A stretch of 64,000 bases of DNA from Paenibacillus nanensis. Lineage in GTDB: Bacteria; Bacillota; Bacilli; Paenibacillales; Paenibacillaceae. The position numbers and the translations under genes were made by a program. This document shows, in pieces, positions 6,169-14,750 of the stretch. Location: the NCBI RefSeq assembly GCF_003583765.1, contig NZ_QXQA01000004.1, positions 124,001-188,000 of the forward strand, given 5' to 3'. Below the pieces are notes generated by a model, which saw only the letters and a list, made by a program, of their open reading frames with translations, was not told where the DNA came from and ran no database searches. Position 1 is the stretch's first letter, and each line of letters opens with the position of its first letter.

Positions 6169-9075
6169 ATGAATTATGCGGTACTGGATTTGGAAACGAC
6201 GGGTCATAGCGCGGAAGATGAGATTATTCAGGTAGGCGTTGCGGTTGTCTCCGAGCAATTGGAGATTGTCAAAACCTACAGCTCTTTCGTTAAACCAACG
6301 GTTCCAATTCCGGCTTTTATTACAGGATTGACGGGTATTACCGAAGAGATGGTGATGGATGCGCCTGCACTTAGCGAGGTGCTGCTTGAGCTGATTCCGA
6401 TTTTAGACGACGCGGTTCTTGTCGCGCATAACGTTGGCTTTGACGCCGGATTTTTAAACCAGGCGCTGGATCGTTGCGGGTATATGCCTTTTACCGGCAG
6501 AAGACTCGACACGGTTGAGCTGCTGCGCATTTTTTATCCGACCATTACAACGTACCAGCTCGGCGCTGTCGCCGAGCAATTCGGGATAGAGGATCATCAG
6601 CATCACCAAGCCGACAGCGATGCGCTGGCGACAGCTCGTATTTTTATCGATATTGCAAAAAAGCTACGCTCTATGCCGCTGCTCACCGCGCAGCGGCTGT
6701 CTGCGTTGATTGACAGCAGCAAGGATTTGCACTGGTTTTTGAAGCTGAATGAAACGTACATCGAACAAGATACCGTATTTGATTCGAATGAATTGGATTA
6801 TTACAGGCAGTTTGCTCTGAAAGCACGGGAATGGAACGAAGAGAAGCCGCCAAGAGGAGAAAACAGCGACATCGACACGAATCCTCTTGAAGGCGTTTCT
6901 TTTGAACAATATTTGGCGGATATTAAAGAGCGCTTTCAACAAAAATTCGAAAATTATGAGGAACGTGAAGCGCAAACCGCCATGTTTCGTGAAGTATACG
7001 CGGCCCTGTCGGATGATAAGCACCTGCTTATCGAAGCGGGAACGGGCACCGGCAAATCGCTCGGTTATTTAATTCCAGCCTTATATTACAGCGTGCAGTC
7101 GGGCAGTAAAATTGTCGTCAGCACGCATACGATCAATTTGCAGGAGCAGCTGAGACAGCGCGATTTGCCGCTGCTCGGCGAAGTGCTGCCTTTTCCGTTC
7201 AAAGCCTCCATTTTTAAAGGAAGAGGCAATTACTTATGCTTGCGCAAATTTGAAGGAAAGCTGAATTCGCAGGATATGGTCGCTCCGATCGAGGACCCGA
7301 TTACTGCAGCGCAAATGATCGTATGGCTGAGCGAGACGGAAACAGGCGATCAAGAGGAGCTGAACTTCGGCAGCCGCGGCGCCGACTTCTGGTCAACGGT
7401 GGCGAGCGACGCCGATTCCTGCTTGAACCGGGCTTGTCCTTGGTTCAAAAGGTGCTATTATCACCGCGCGAAGCATGAAGCGAACATTGCCGACGTGTGC
7501 ATTACGAACCATTCGATGCTGTTCACGGATGTGCAGGCGGATCATCGCCTGCTCCCAACCTATAATCACCTCGTTATAGACGAGGCCCATCATGTGGAAG
7601 AGGTTGCGGGCAAACATCTGGGAATGAGCGTTCATTATTTTACGCTCGTGCAAGCGGTATTACGGCTGTATCGGGACAGCCGCTCCGGTCTGCTGCCGTC
7701 CTTGCGGTTGAAGCTGCAGAACGAAGGCGACGATCACGCCGGGGCATGGGTGGAAACGATTGACGAGATTATTCCCATTTTCCAGGATATAAAAGATAAT
7801 TGGGATAAGCTGTTCGAGCTGCTGTATACTTATGCTTCCGTATCGTCCGACAGTTTGAGCGAAGCGGGAGCGATGGTGAAGCGTCTCCAGTCGGCCAGCC
7901 TGCCGAAGGGCTGGGAGGACGTTGTGAGCGCTGAAAACAACGTGCACGTCGAGCTGTCGAGGGTCGTTAAAACGGCGGAGAAGCTCATGAACGATGTGAA
8001 GGACCGCGTCGACGATTTATCCGTTCAAGCTTCTTTAACCGACTTAAACGGGGCGTTGCGCGATTTGACACGGGTGAAGGACGAGCTGCGCATGTTCATT
8101 AAGCTGGAGGATAAGCAGTTTGTATACTGGATCGAAGCAAGCCAGGCCTACCGCTATAAATCCTTACAGCTCTATGCCGCTCCGGTCGATGTCAGCAGTC
8201 AGCTTCAGAAGCACTTTTTCGACGTGAAGGACAGCATTATTATGACTTCGGCTACACTAACGGTACAAAAAAACTTTCAATACGCCGAAGAGCAGCTCGG
8301 CTTAACCGGCTATGAAGCGCAAGGACGGCTTCGCACCGTGCAGCTGCCATCTCCGTTCAAATACAGGGAGCAGGCGCTTGTTATCATTCCTCGCGATTTC
8401 CCTGTCCTCAAAGGAGCGGCAGTGGACGATGATTATTTAGGAAGATTGGTCGATTCGCTGGCGGATACCGCGAACGAGACGAAAGGCCGCATGCTGGTGC
8501 TGTTCACCTCCTACAAAATGTTGAAGCAGGTGTATGATCCGCTTAAGCTGAAGCTGGAGGCCGCCGGCATCAATGTGCTTGGCCAGGGCATTGACAGCAG
8601 CAACCGGACTAAGCTGACAAGAAGATTTTTGCAGCAGCCTGAAACCGTCCTGCTAGGCACAAGCAGCTTCTGGGAAGGCGTCGATATTCCGGGTGAAGGA
8701 TTAGTTTGTCTCGCCATCGTCAGGCTGCCGTTCCAACCGCCGAATCATCCGCTCGTGGAAGCGAAGTCGGAGCTGTTGCAAAGGCAGAAGCAGAATCCGT
8801 TCATGAAGCTGTCGATCCCGCAAGCGGTCATCCGGTTTAAGCAGGGCTTCGGGCGCTTGGTTCGGACGGCACAGGATAAAGGCATTGTCATTATATATGA
8901 CACCCGGGTTATTGATACGTACTATGGCAAGCATTTTCTGTATTCCCTGCCTGGCCCGAAAATCGAGACGATGCACACTTCGCAGATGGTGCCTAGAATG
9001 CAGGAGTGGCTGTTAAGCGGAAACGATGCGGCGCCTGCAGGCGCGAGGCAAGCAGCTCTTACGAAGGAGGAGTAG
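6169..9075 (+). CDS. dinG: DinG-family helicase with N-terminal DEDDh exonuclease domain
   Basis: The 968-residue protein joins a DnaQ-like 3'-5' exonuclease to an XPD/DinG-type superfamily 2 helicase. Exonuclease acidic residues appear intact: D7 and E9 (DLET), D92 (HNVGFD), and H146 with D151 (HQADSD). Helicase motifs are GTGTGKS (291-297), DEAH (471-474) and the motif VI region QGFGRLVRT near residue 885. Cysteines C357 and C418-x4-C423-x5-C429 match the Fe-S cluster spacing of E. coli DinG. It probably unwinds or trims DNA during repair or replication. The layout (exonuclease fused to helicase) is that of Firmicute DinG. Its stop directly precedes rex. Confidence 0.92.
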   Translation: MNYAVLDLETTGHSAEDEIIQVGVAVVSEQLEIVKTYSSFVKPTVPIPAFITGLTGITEEMVMDAPALSEVLLELIPILDDAVLVAHNVGFDAGFLNQALDRCGYMPFTGRRLDTVELLRIFYPTITTYQLGAVAEQFGIEDHQHHQADSDALATARIFIDIAKKLRSMPLLTAQRLSALIDSSKDLHWFLKLNETYIEQDTVFDSNELDYYRQFALKAREWNEEKPPRGENSDIDTNPLEGVSFEQYLADIKERFQQKFENYEEREAQTAMFREVYAALSDDKHLLIEAGTGTGKSLGYLIPALYYSVQSGSKIVVSTHTINLQEQLRQRDLPLLGEVLPFPFKASIFKGRGNYLCLRKFEGKLNSQDMVAPIEDPITAAQMIVWLSETETGDQEELNFGSRGADFWSTVASDADSCLNRACPWFKRCYYHRAKHEANIADVCITNHSMLFTDVQADHRLLPTYNHLVIDEAHHVEEVAGKHLGMSVHYFTLVQAVLRLYRDSRSGLLPSLRLKLQNEGDDHAGAWVETIDEIIPIFQDIKDNWDKLFELLYTYASVSSDSLSEAGAMVKRLQSASLPKGWEDVVSAENNVHVELSRVVKTAEKLMNDVKDRVDDLSVQASLTDLNGALRDLTRVKDELRMFIKLEDKQFVYWIEASQAYRYKSLQLYAAPVDVSSQLQKHFFDVKDSIIMTSATLTVQKNFQYAEEQLGLTGYEAQGRLRTVQLPSPFKYREQALVIIPRDFPVLKGAAVDDDYLGRLVDSLADTANETKGRMLVLFTSYKMLKQVYDPLKLKLEAAGINVLGQGIDSSNRTKLTRRFLQQPETVLLGTSSFWEGVDIPGEGLVCLAIVRLPFQPPNHPLVEAKSELLQRQKQNPFMKLSIPQAVIRFKQGFGRLVRTAQDKGIVIIYDTRVIDTYYGKHFLYSLPGPKIETMHTSQMVPRMQEWLLSGNDAAPAGARQAALTKEE

Positions 9076-9081
9076 GTGTCC

Positions 9082-9741
9082 ATGAAACAAGCCAAAATAT
9101 CAGAAGCGGTCGTAAGACGGCTGCCGATTTATCTGCAGGTGCTGAACGAGCTCCACAGCCGGGAGATCCAGACGGTATCCTCACAGGAGCTCGGAGTCAA
9201 GCTGGACTTAAATCCTGCCCAGATTCGGAAGGATCTCGCTTATTTCGGCGAATTCGGGAGAAAGGGCATCGGCTACGATGTCATGTATTTGATCGAGAAA
9301 ATCAGACAGATTTTGAAAGTAAACCAGACAATCAAGGTTGCGCTGGTCGGGGCGGGGAACCTTGGCCACGCGCTGTGCAATTATAACAAGTACTCCAAAG
9401 ATAATATGAAAATTACAGCTGTATTCGACGACCATCCGGACAAAATCGGAACGCGTATCAATAACTTGGTTGTACAGCCAATGAGCGAGCTGGAGCGGGA
9501 AGTGAAGGAGCAAAATATCCGGATCGGCATCATCACCGTACCGGCTCATGAGGCGCAAAATGTCGCGAACCAATTTGTTGCGGTCGGCATTGAAGGAATA
9601 TTGAATTTTGCTCCGGCCATCTTGCGCGTTCCGGAAGAGGTTCGGATTCAAAATGCGGATTTTACGAGAGAACTATTGAGCCTGGCTTATTATTTGAATC
9701 ATGAAGGAGAAGAGACCAGCGATGAATCAGTTATGGATTAA
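9082..9741 (+). CDS. rex: Redox-sensing transcriptional repressor Rex
   Basis: The 219-residue protein has an N-terminal winged helix (about residues 1-80, including LDLNPAQIRKDLAYFGEFG) and a C-terminal Rossmann domain with VGAGNLGHAL near residue 92 that binds NADH/NAD+. Rex dimers release DNA when NADH is high and so control fermentation and respiratory genes. The ATG at 9082 lies 9 nt after GGAGGAG; an in-frame GTG at 9076 is too close to that site. The 3' end overlaps mtaD by 20 bp. No clear Rex operator (TTGTGAA-type dyad) was found near ackA or elsewhere in the window. Confidence 0.95.
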   Translation: MKQAKISEAVVRRLPIYLQVLNELHSREIQTVSSQELGVKLDLNPAQIRKDLAYFGEFGRKGIGYDVMYLIEKIRQILKVNQTIKVALVGAGNLGHALCNYNKYSKDNMKITAVFDDHPDKIGTRINNLVVQPMSELEREVKEQNIRIGIITVPAHEAQNVANQFVAVGIEGILNFAPAILRVPEEVRIQNADFTRELLSLAYYLNHEGEETSDESVMD

Positions 9742-11023
9742 GAACGGGCTGTTCGTAACGATGGACGATACGATGCCGACGGTAAGAGGCCATATGGTCA
9801 TTACGGATGACCGCATTACATATATCGGCGCTGAAGTGCCAAACCAGTTGTCGCCGCACACGGTTATTATGGACGGAAGCCGGCTCGCTTTTATGCCGGG
9901 CCTCGTTAATACGCATGGGCATGCGGCGATGACGCTCCTTCGCGGATATTCCGACGATCAGAAGCTGCAGGTATGGCTGGAGGAGAAGATGTGGCCGATG
10001 GAGGCCAAATATGTCGATGCGGATACGCGGGCCGGCAGCGCGCTCGCCGTTGTCGAGATGTTAAAAACGGGCACTACCGCTTTTGTCGATATGTATGACC
10101 GGATGGACCAGGTGGCTCAAACGGTAGAGCAGGGCGGCCTTCGCGGTATACTGACACGCGGCGTTATCGGACTGTGCCCGGAGGATGTGCAAAAGGCGAA
10201 GCTGGAAGACGCGCTATCGTTCGCGCGTGACTGGAACGGCAAAGCGAACGGCCGAATTACGACGCTGCTGTCCCCCCATGCGCCGTATACATGCCCGCCG
10301 GCTTATATTGAGAAGTTCGTGCAAGCGGCTCATGACATGAATCTTCCGCTGCATACGCATATGTCCGAGACATTGGCCGAAGTGGAGCAGAACGTGAAGG
10401 AATACGGATCGCGTCCCGTCGAGCATCTCGATAAGCTCGGTTTCTTCTCCCGTCCCGCGCTTGTCGCGCATGCGGTTCATCTTAACGATGAGGAGATCGC
10501 TTTACTAGCGGAGCGTGGCGTCGCTGTCTCGCATAATCCGGTCAGCAATCTGAAGCTGGCCAGCGGTATCGCAAGAGTGCCTGACTTATTGAAGGCGGGC
10601 GTAACCGTTTCGCTCGGAACGGACAGCGCGGCAAGCAATAACAATTTGGATTTGTTCGAAGAGATCCGATTGTCCGCTTTGCTGCATAAAGGTATTTCCG
10701 GTGACCCGACCGCAGTCCCGGCCTGGGAGGCGCTAAAGCTGGGCACAACTTATGGCGCACACGCCGTATGGCAAGGCGATTCCATCGGCAAGCTGAAGGA
10801 AGGCTATAAAGCGGATTTTGTTGCGATTAATTTGGATCAGCCGCATTTTTATCCGCTCACAGATATTGTCTCCCACCTGGTATACTCCGGCTCCGGCCGC
10901 GATGTGCTGCATGTATGGGTGGATGGACGCCAAGTCGTGCAGGACGGTGTATGCACGCAGCTGGATGAAGAGAAAATCAAATATGAAGCGGCGGCCAGCT
11001 TTGACAGGCTCCTTCACGGCTAA
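9722..11023 (+). CDS. mtaD: 5-methylthioadenosine / S-adenosylhomocysteine deaminase
   Basis: This 433-residue amidohydrolase probably deaminates S-adenosylhomocysteine and/or methylthioadenosine to the inosyl derivatives. Metal and catalytic residues of the TIM-barrel family are present: NTHGH near residue 63, HTHMSE near residue 210, HAVHL near residue 243 and GTDSAASNN near residue 300. The ATG at 9722 is chosen because AAGGAG at 9704-9709 precedes it by 12 nt; the in-frame ATG at 9701 carries this site inside itself. It overlaps rex at its start, and the next gene starts on its last base. Substrate preference among SAH, MTA and related nucleosides cannot be read from the sequence. Confidence 0.88.
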   Translation: MNQLWIKNGLFVTMDDTMPTVRGHMVITDDRITYIGAEVPNQLSPHTVIMDGSRLAFMPGLVNTHGHAAMTLLRGYSDDQKLQVWLEEKMWPMEAKYVDADTRAGSALAVVEMLKTGTTAFVDMYDRMDQVAQTVEQGGLRGILTRGVIGLCPEDVQKAKLEDALSFARDWNGKANGRITTLLSPHAPYTCPPAYIEKFVQAAHDMNLPLHTHMSETLAEVEQNVKEYGSRPVEHLDKLGFFSRPALVAHAVHLNDEEIALLAERGVAVSHNPVSNLKLASGIARVPDLLKAGVTVSLGTDSAASNNNLDLFEEIRLSALLHKGISGDPTAVPAWEALKLGTTYGAHAVWQGDSIGKLKEGYKADFVAINLDQPHFYPLTDIVSHLVYSGSGRDVLHVWVDGRQVVQDGVCTQLDEEKIKYEAAASFDRLLHG

Positions 11024-11571
11024 TGAGAGCTGTCGAAAAGAAACGGCCGCCGTTCATGACACCGAAACGATGGCTGCTCTTGGCAATCGCTGCTTTAGTG
11101 ACGTTCGGCGTATGGTTTGGCTTATATTTTCGAGAGATCCAGCTGCCGAAATGGTCCGAGGACCGCGAGGCGCGCGAGGCGGCTTTGCATTCGGGAGAGC
11201 TGGCGGAGGTCTCGGAACTGTATAAGCATGTCTGGGAGACGACGACATGGATTGCGGAAGGCGAAGATGAGGCTGGAGCGAGCCGATATGTCTTTATGAC
11301 GGAAGAAGGCGAACCGCTTTTTATTATAGAGGCGGAGGACACCCTTGAACCGGATGCGGTCAAAAACAAGTTTGAAGCGGCGAATCCGGATATGAAGCGG
11401 GCTGACATCATCCGTGTCAGTCCGGGCCTATTCCAGGACGCGCCGGTCTGGGAAGTGTACTACCGCAATAAATCGGACGGCGTGAACCGCTATTATTATC
11501 AGTTTTACACGTTTGACCGCAACGTTGAGTTAATCGAAACCTATAAGCTGCCGGCAAAAACGGGACCGTAA
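11023..11571 (+). CDS. YpmB-like membrane-anchored protein (PepSY-like)
   Basis: This 182-residue protein has a short basic N-terminus, one membrane helix (about residues 16-34) and an extracytoplasmic domain with repeated beta-alpha features resembling PepSY/YpmB proteins. In Bacillus, ypmB lies just downstream of dinG, which supports the assignment. The function of YpmB is not established. The ATG overlaps the mtaD TAA by one base; an alternative ATG at 11056 would still keep the membrane helix. Its stop codon lies inside the loop of the following terminator. Confidence 0.65.
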   Translation: MRAVEKKRPPFMTPKRWLLLAIAALVTFGVWFGLYFREIQLPKWSEDREAREAALHSGELAEVSELYKHVWETTTWIAEGEDEAGASRYVFMTEEGEPLFIIEAEDTLEPDAVKNKFEAANPDMKRADIIRVSPGLFQDAPVWEVYYRNKSDGVNRYYYQFYTFDRNVELIETYKLPAKTGP

Positions 11572-11592
11572 TGGTCCCGTTTCCTGTTTTTA
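11558..11592 (+). terminator. Intrinsic terminator after the ypmB-like gene
   Basis: A 10-bp stem, AAACGGGACC and GGTCCCGTTT, with a 5-nt loop that contains the stop codon, is followed by CCTGTTTTT. It ends the transcript that began upstream of dinG or pan. Confidence 0.85.
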
Positions 11593-11653
11593 CACGAACA
11601 TTCGTATATCAAATTATGATATACTAGCGTATAGCAAACGGTATTGATCTTAT

Positions 11654-11682
11654 TTGACCATTAAAGAACGATAAGATAATGA
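11654..11682 (+). promoter_or_regulatory. Putative sigma-A promoter for the 11737 gene
   Basis: TTGACC (11654-11659), a 17-bp spacer and TAATGA (11677-11682) lie in an AT-rich stretch between the terminator and the next gene. An AGGAGGGAA ribosome site follows near 11721. Confidence 0.45.
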
Positions 11683-11736
11683 GTTTACTTTTTCTCGATA
11701 TCATATAGAGATTTAAATATTAGGAGGGAATGCATC

Positions 11737-12276
11737 ATGAGAAAGCCGCGTATATTGCCAGTCGTCATCACCGTCGTTATTTCCGCTGCCGCTTTATTCG
11801 GAGGTTGGACGCTGTACAAGCAAGTTGCCGTAGCTTCTCCGCTTGCTAACGCCGTTCAAGATTTGCCCGGCGTCTTGCACGCAGGCAAACCCGAGGTAAG
11901 TCAGGAGGAAGTGCGGGTATCGGTCGAGCTGTCGGGCGACGCGAACCTTAAGGACGTATATGCATCGATTAATGAAGAAAGCGCGGAGGTGTCGAGCGGA
12001 CGGAAGCTGAGTCTCGACATTCAAACGAAAGAAGATCCGGCGCTTGAAGGAATATGGCAATCCGCATTGTTTGAAATTGCGGAGGCGATGGAGAACAAAA
12101 CGTATTCGGATATTCCGAAGACGATGGAACGTGTAACGGCGGCTCATGAAGGCGTAGAGGCCGTTACGGAAATGGACGAAACGAACGTCTATATTACGAT
12201 TCGCAGCGAGAAGGGAGCTAAATATATCGTCTTGCCAAGAACGCCAAATACTTTGGGGGTGTGGCCAAATGCGTAA
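11737..12276 (+). CDS. Single-pass membrane protein of unknown function
   Basis: I do not recognise this 179-residue protein. It has an uncleaved-looking N-terminal membrane helix (about residues 8-26) and a roughly 145-residue outer domain rich in Glu, Ser and Val with several beta-strand-like stretches (for example EEVRVSVELSGD and TNVYITIRSEKG). It has its own promoter and a strong ribosome site. Its stop overlaps the start of the FtsH-like protease gene by 8 bp. Tight coupling suggests it works with that protease at the membrane, for example as an adaptor or modulator; this is inference only. Confidence 0.7.
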   Translation: MRKPRILPVVITVVISAAALFGGWTLYKQVAVASPLANAVQDLPGVLHAGKPEVSQEEVRVSVELSGDANLKDVYASINEESAEVSSGRKLSLDIQTKEDPALEGIWQSALFEIAEAMENKTYSDIPKTMERVTAAHEGVEAVTEMDETNVYITIRSEKGAKYIVLPRTPNTLGVWPNA

Positions 12277-13762
12277 ATACGGATTGGAGCTGTTGATCGG
12301 ATTTGTGCCCGTTCTTCTCCTTTTTCTGCTGTTCATGGGCGTTAACATCTTGCCGTTCCTTTTTCTTGCGGTAATCGGCGGCGCCGTTTATTATACGGCT
12401 AGAGGCAGGGGGAAGCTGACGGCTTTGTCGAACGGAAAAGGGCGAAGCGAGGTCGGTGCGACGAAGTTTTCTTTTGAACAGATCGGCGGTCAGGAACGTG
12501 CGAAGGAAGAATTGGTCGAAGCGCTTGACTTTCTTGTGAAACGAGAGCAAATCGCCAAGCTGGGCATTCGTCCGCTGAAGGGGATTCTGCTTGCGGGACC
12601 TCCGGGAACAGGCAAAACGCTGCTTGCAAAAGCGGCGGCGCATTATACGGATTCCGTTTATTTGGCGGCATCCGGCAGCGAATTTGTAGAGATGTACGTG
12701 GGTGTCGGCGCAGGCCGTATTCGCGATTTGTTTAAGGAAGCGCGGACCAAAGCGAAAAAAGCGGGCAAAAGCAGCGCCGTTATTTTTATCGATGAGATCG
12801 AAGTCATCGGCGGGAAGCGGGACGGCGGCCAGCACCGCGAATACGATCAGACGCTGAACCAGCTCCTGACCGAGATGGACGGCATTCACGCGAATGAGTC
12901 GCCGAGAATATTGATGATTGCCGCAACGAACCGTAAAGAAATGCTGGATAGCGCTCTGCTTCGTCCCGGCCGCTTCGACCGCCATATCGTTGTCGATCTG
13001 CCGGACAAAAAGGGACGTCTGCATATTCTTAACATTCACGCGGCCAATAAGCCGATTGATGAATCGGTTAACTTGGAGCGTCTAGCGGAGCAAACGTACA
13101 GCTTCTCCGGCGCGCAGCTGGAGTCGGTGATGAACGAGGCGGCGATTTATGCGCTGCGCGAGGAGCATCCGGTCATTACCGAACGCCATCTGACGATGGC
13201 TATCGATAAAGTAATGCTGGGCGAAAAGACGGATCGCGAGACGACGAAGGAAGAGCGGGAGCGCGTCGCGCTTCATGAGCTTGGCCATGCCATTATGGCG
13301 GAAATCGTCCGTCCCGGCAGCGTCTCGCAGGTCGCGCTGTCTCCGCGAGGCGGAGCGCTCGGCTACGTGCGGCATCAGCCGCAGCAGGATCAGTATTTGT
13401 ATACGAGGCAATTTTTGCATGGCCAGATTATGATCGCTTTAGCGGGCGCCGCAGCCGAAGAAATGTTTTACGGGGAACGGAGCACCGGTTCGCGTGGCGA
13501 CTTCGACCAAGCGGTTAACATTGTGAAGACTTTGGTGGAGTCCGGCTTGACCACGCTTGGCATCATTAACGAATCGATGATGACGCCGGAGAAATGGGCG
13601 GACATTACGAAGAGCATTCTGGATGAATTGATGGAGAAAACAAAACAGCTGCTTGAGGAAAAACGGCAGGTGTTTACTTCCTCCCTCAAAACGCTTCTGG
13701 ATGAGGAAACGCTTGACGGCGAAGCGTTCCGGGCGATGCTCGAACGCCACACCGCCGCATAA
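12269..13762 (+). CDS. FtsH-like membrane AAA+ zinc metalloprotease (short form)
   Basis: This 497-residue protein has two closely spaced N-terminal membrane helices (about residues 6-24 and 27-43), an AAA+ module with Walker A GPPGTGKT (110-117), Walker B FIDE (173-176) and the arginine-finger region RPGRFDR (232-238), and an M41 peptidase domain with HELGH at 336-340. The third zinc ligand is probably the Asp in SRGDFDQ near residue 411. It is about 140 residues shorter than housekeeping FtsH and lacks the outer domain between the membrane helices. It is therefore a paralogue or FtsH-like family member and not the main FtsH. It overlaps the preceding membrane protein gene, and a terminator follows. 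Confidence 0.85.
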   Translation: MRKYGLELLIGFVPVLLLFLLFMGVNILPFLFLAVIGGAVYYTARGRGKLTALSNGKGRSEVGATKFSFEQIGGQERAKEELVEALDFLVKREQIAKLGIRPLKGILLAGPPGTGKTLLAKAAAHYTDSVYLAASGSEFVEMYVGVGAGRIRDLFKEARTKAKKAGKSSAVIFIDEIEVIGGKRDGGQHREYDQTLNQLLTEMDGIHANESPRILMIAATNRKEMLDSALLRPGRFDRHIVVDLPDKKGRLHILNIHAANKPIDESVNLERLAEQTYSFSGAQLESVMNEAAIYALREEHPVITERHLTMAIDKVMLGEKTDRETTKEERERVALHELGHAIMAEIVRPGSVSQVALSPRGGALGYVRHQPQQDQYLYTRQFLHGQIMIALAGAAAEEMFYGERSTGSRGDFDQAVNIVKTLVESGLTTLGIINESMMTPEKWADITKSILDELMEKTKQLLEEKRQVFTSSLKTLLDEETLDGEAFRAMLERHTAA

Positions 13763-13796
13763 TTTGAATATTTATTGCCAATTTCAAGTCAATTCC

Positions 13797-13828
13797 AAGG
13801 CGAACCTGCGGTTCGCCTTCTATTTTTT
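13797..13828 (+). terminator. Intrinsic terminator after ftsH-like gene
   Basis: A perfect 10-bp stem, AAGGCGAACC and GGTTCGCCTT, with a 3-nt loop is followed by CTATTTTTT. Confidence 0.88.
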
Positions 13829-13880
13829 AAGAAAATCGTTATAATAAGTATGAATCTACATAGAGGGAGCAATTGCATTA

Positions 13881-14750
13881 ATGATTAAGAAAGTTGGCGT
13901 AATCGGCGTAGGCACGATGGGACAAGGTATTGCGGAGATGCTGGCCGCGAAAGGATTGGATGTTGTCGTCATCGAGCGTTCGGATGAACGGTTGTCTTAC
14001 GGATTACAAATGATTGAAGTAAGCTTGGATAAGCAGATTGAGAAGTGGGCGTTGACCGGCGCCGAGAAGAAGCTTATCCTCTCCAGAATCCATTCCGCGA
14101 CGAGCTATGAGGAGCTTGCGGCTTGCGAGCTCATCATTGAGACGATCTCGGAGGATTTGGATGCAAAAAAAGAAGTGTTCAAGCGGCTTGATGCGATTTG
14201 CGGCGAAAGTACGATACTGGCCAGCAATACATCTACGCTCAGCTTAACGGAGCTGGCGAGCGTAACCAGTGTGCCGGATCGCGTTATCGGTCTGCATTTT
14301 ATATATCCTGTAAGTAAAATCGATTTGGTGGAAATCGTTCGCGGCTTGAAGACGTCGGACGACACGTTTAACCGGATGAAGCATTTTGTCGATGAAGTCA
14401 TTCACAAGAGCGGGATCATGGTGTTCGAATCCCCAGGCTTCGTTACGACACGCCTTATCTGCCTATTCATTAACGAAGCGCTGCACGTGCTTGAGGAGGG
14501 GGTAGCCTCTGCGGAAGATATCGACAGCGCGATGCGTAAGGGCTATTCCTTCCAGCATGGCCCGTTCGAGATGGCGGACCGGTTCGGTCTTGATTCAGTG
14601 CTGGCTGCGCTTGAACGGATGTTCCGTGAATATGGCGAGCTGAAATACCGTCCGTCCATCGTCTTGAAGAAGATGGTTCGCGCCGGTCAACTGGGCGTCA
14701 AAACAGGCGTAGGCTTCTTCCAATACGATAAGGATGGGGATCGGATTTAA
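13881..14750 (+). CDS. 3-hydroxyacyl-CoA dehydrogenase family protein (HbdA-like)
   Basis: The 289-residue protein has the NAD-binding GVIGVGTMGQGIAE motif at its start, the SNTSTLSLTELA segment (115-126), and H139 and E151 that match the catalytic His-Glu pair of 3-hydroxybutyryl-CoA dehydrogenases. Two usual features differ. The HFFNP motif reads HFIYP, and the PGFVVNR motif reads PGFVTTR, so the conserved Asn is Thr190. The family is clear, but the substrate may differ or activity may be reduced. TATAAT at 13840-13845 is a likely -10 element. It overlaps ackA by one base, so the two are co-translated; a role in acyl-CoA or acid metabolism is inferred. Confidence 0.8.
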   Translation: MIKKVGVIGVGTMGQGIAEMLAAKGLDVVVIERSDERLSYGLQMIEVSLDKQIEKWALTGAEKKLILSRIHSATSYEELAACELIIETISEDLDAKKEVFKRLDAICGESTILASNTSTLSLTELASVTSVPDRVIGLHFIYPVSKIDLVEIVRGLKTSDDTFNRMKHFVDEVIHKSGIMVFESPGFVTTRLICLFINEALHVLEEGVASAEDIDSAMRKGYSFQHGPFEMADRFGLDSVLAALERMFREYGELKYRPSIVLKKMVRAGQLGVKTGVGFFQYDKDGDRI

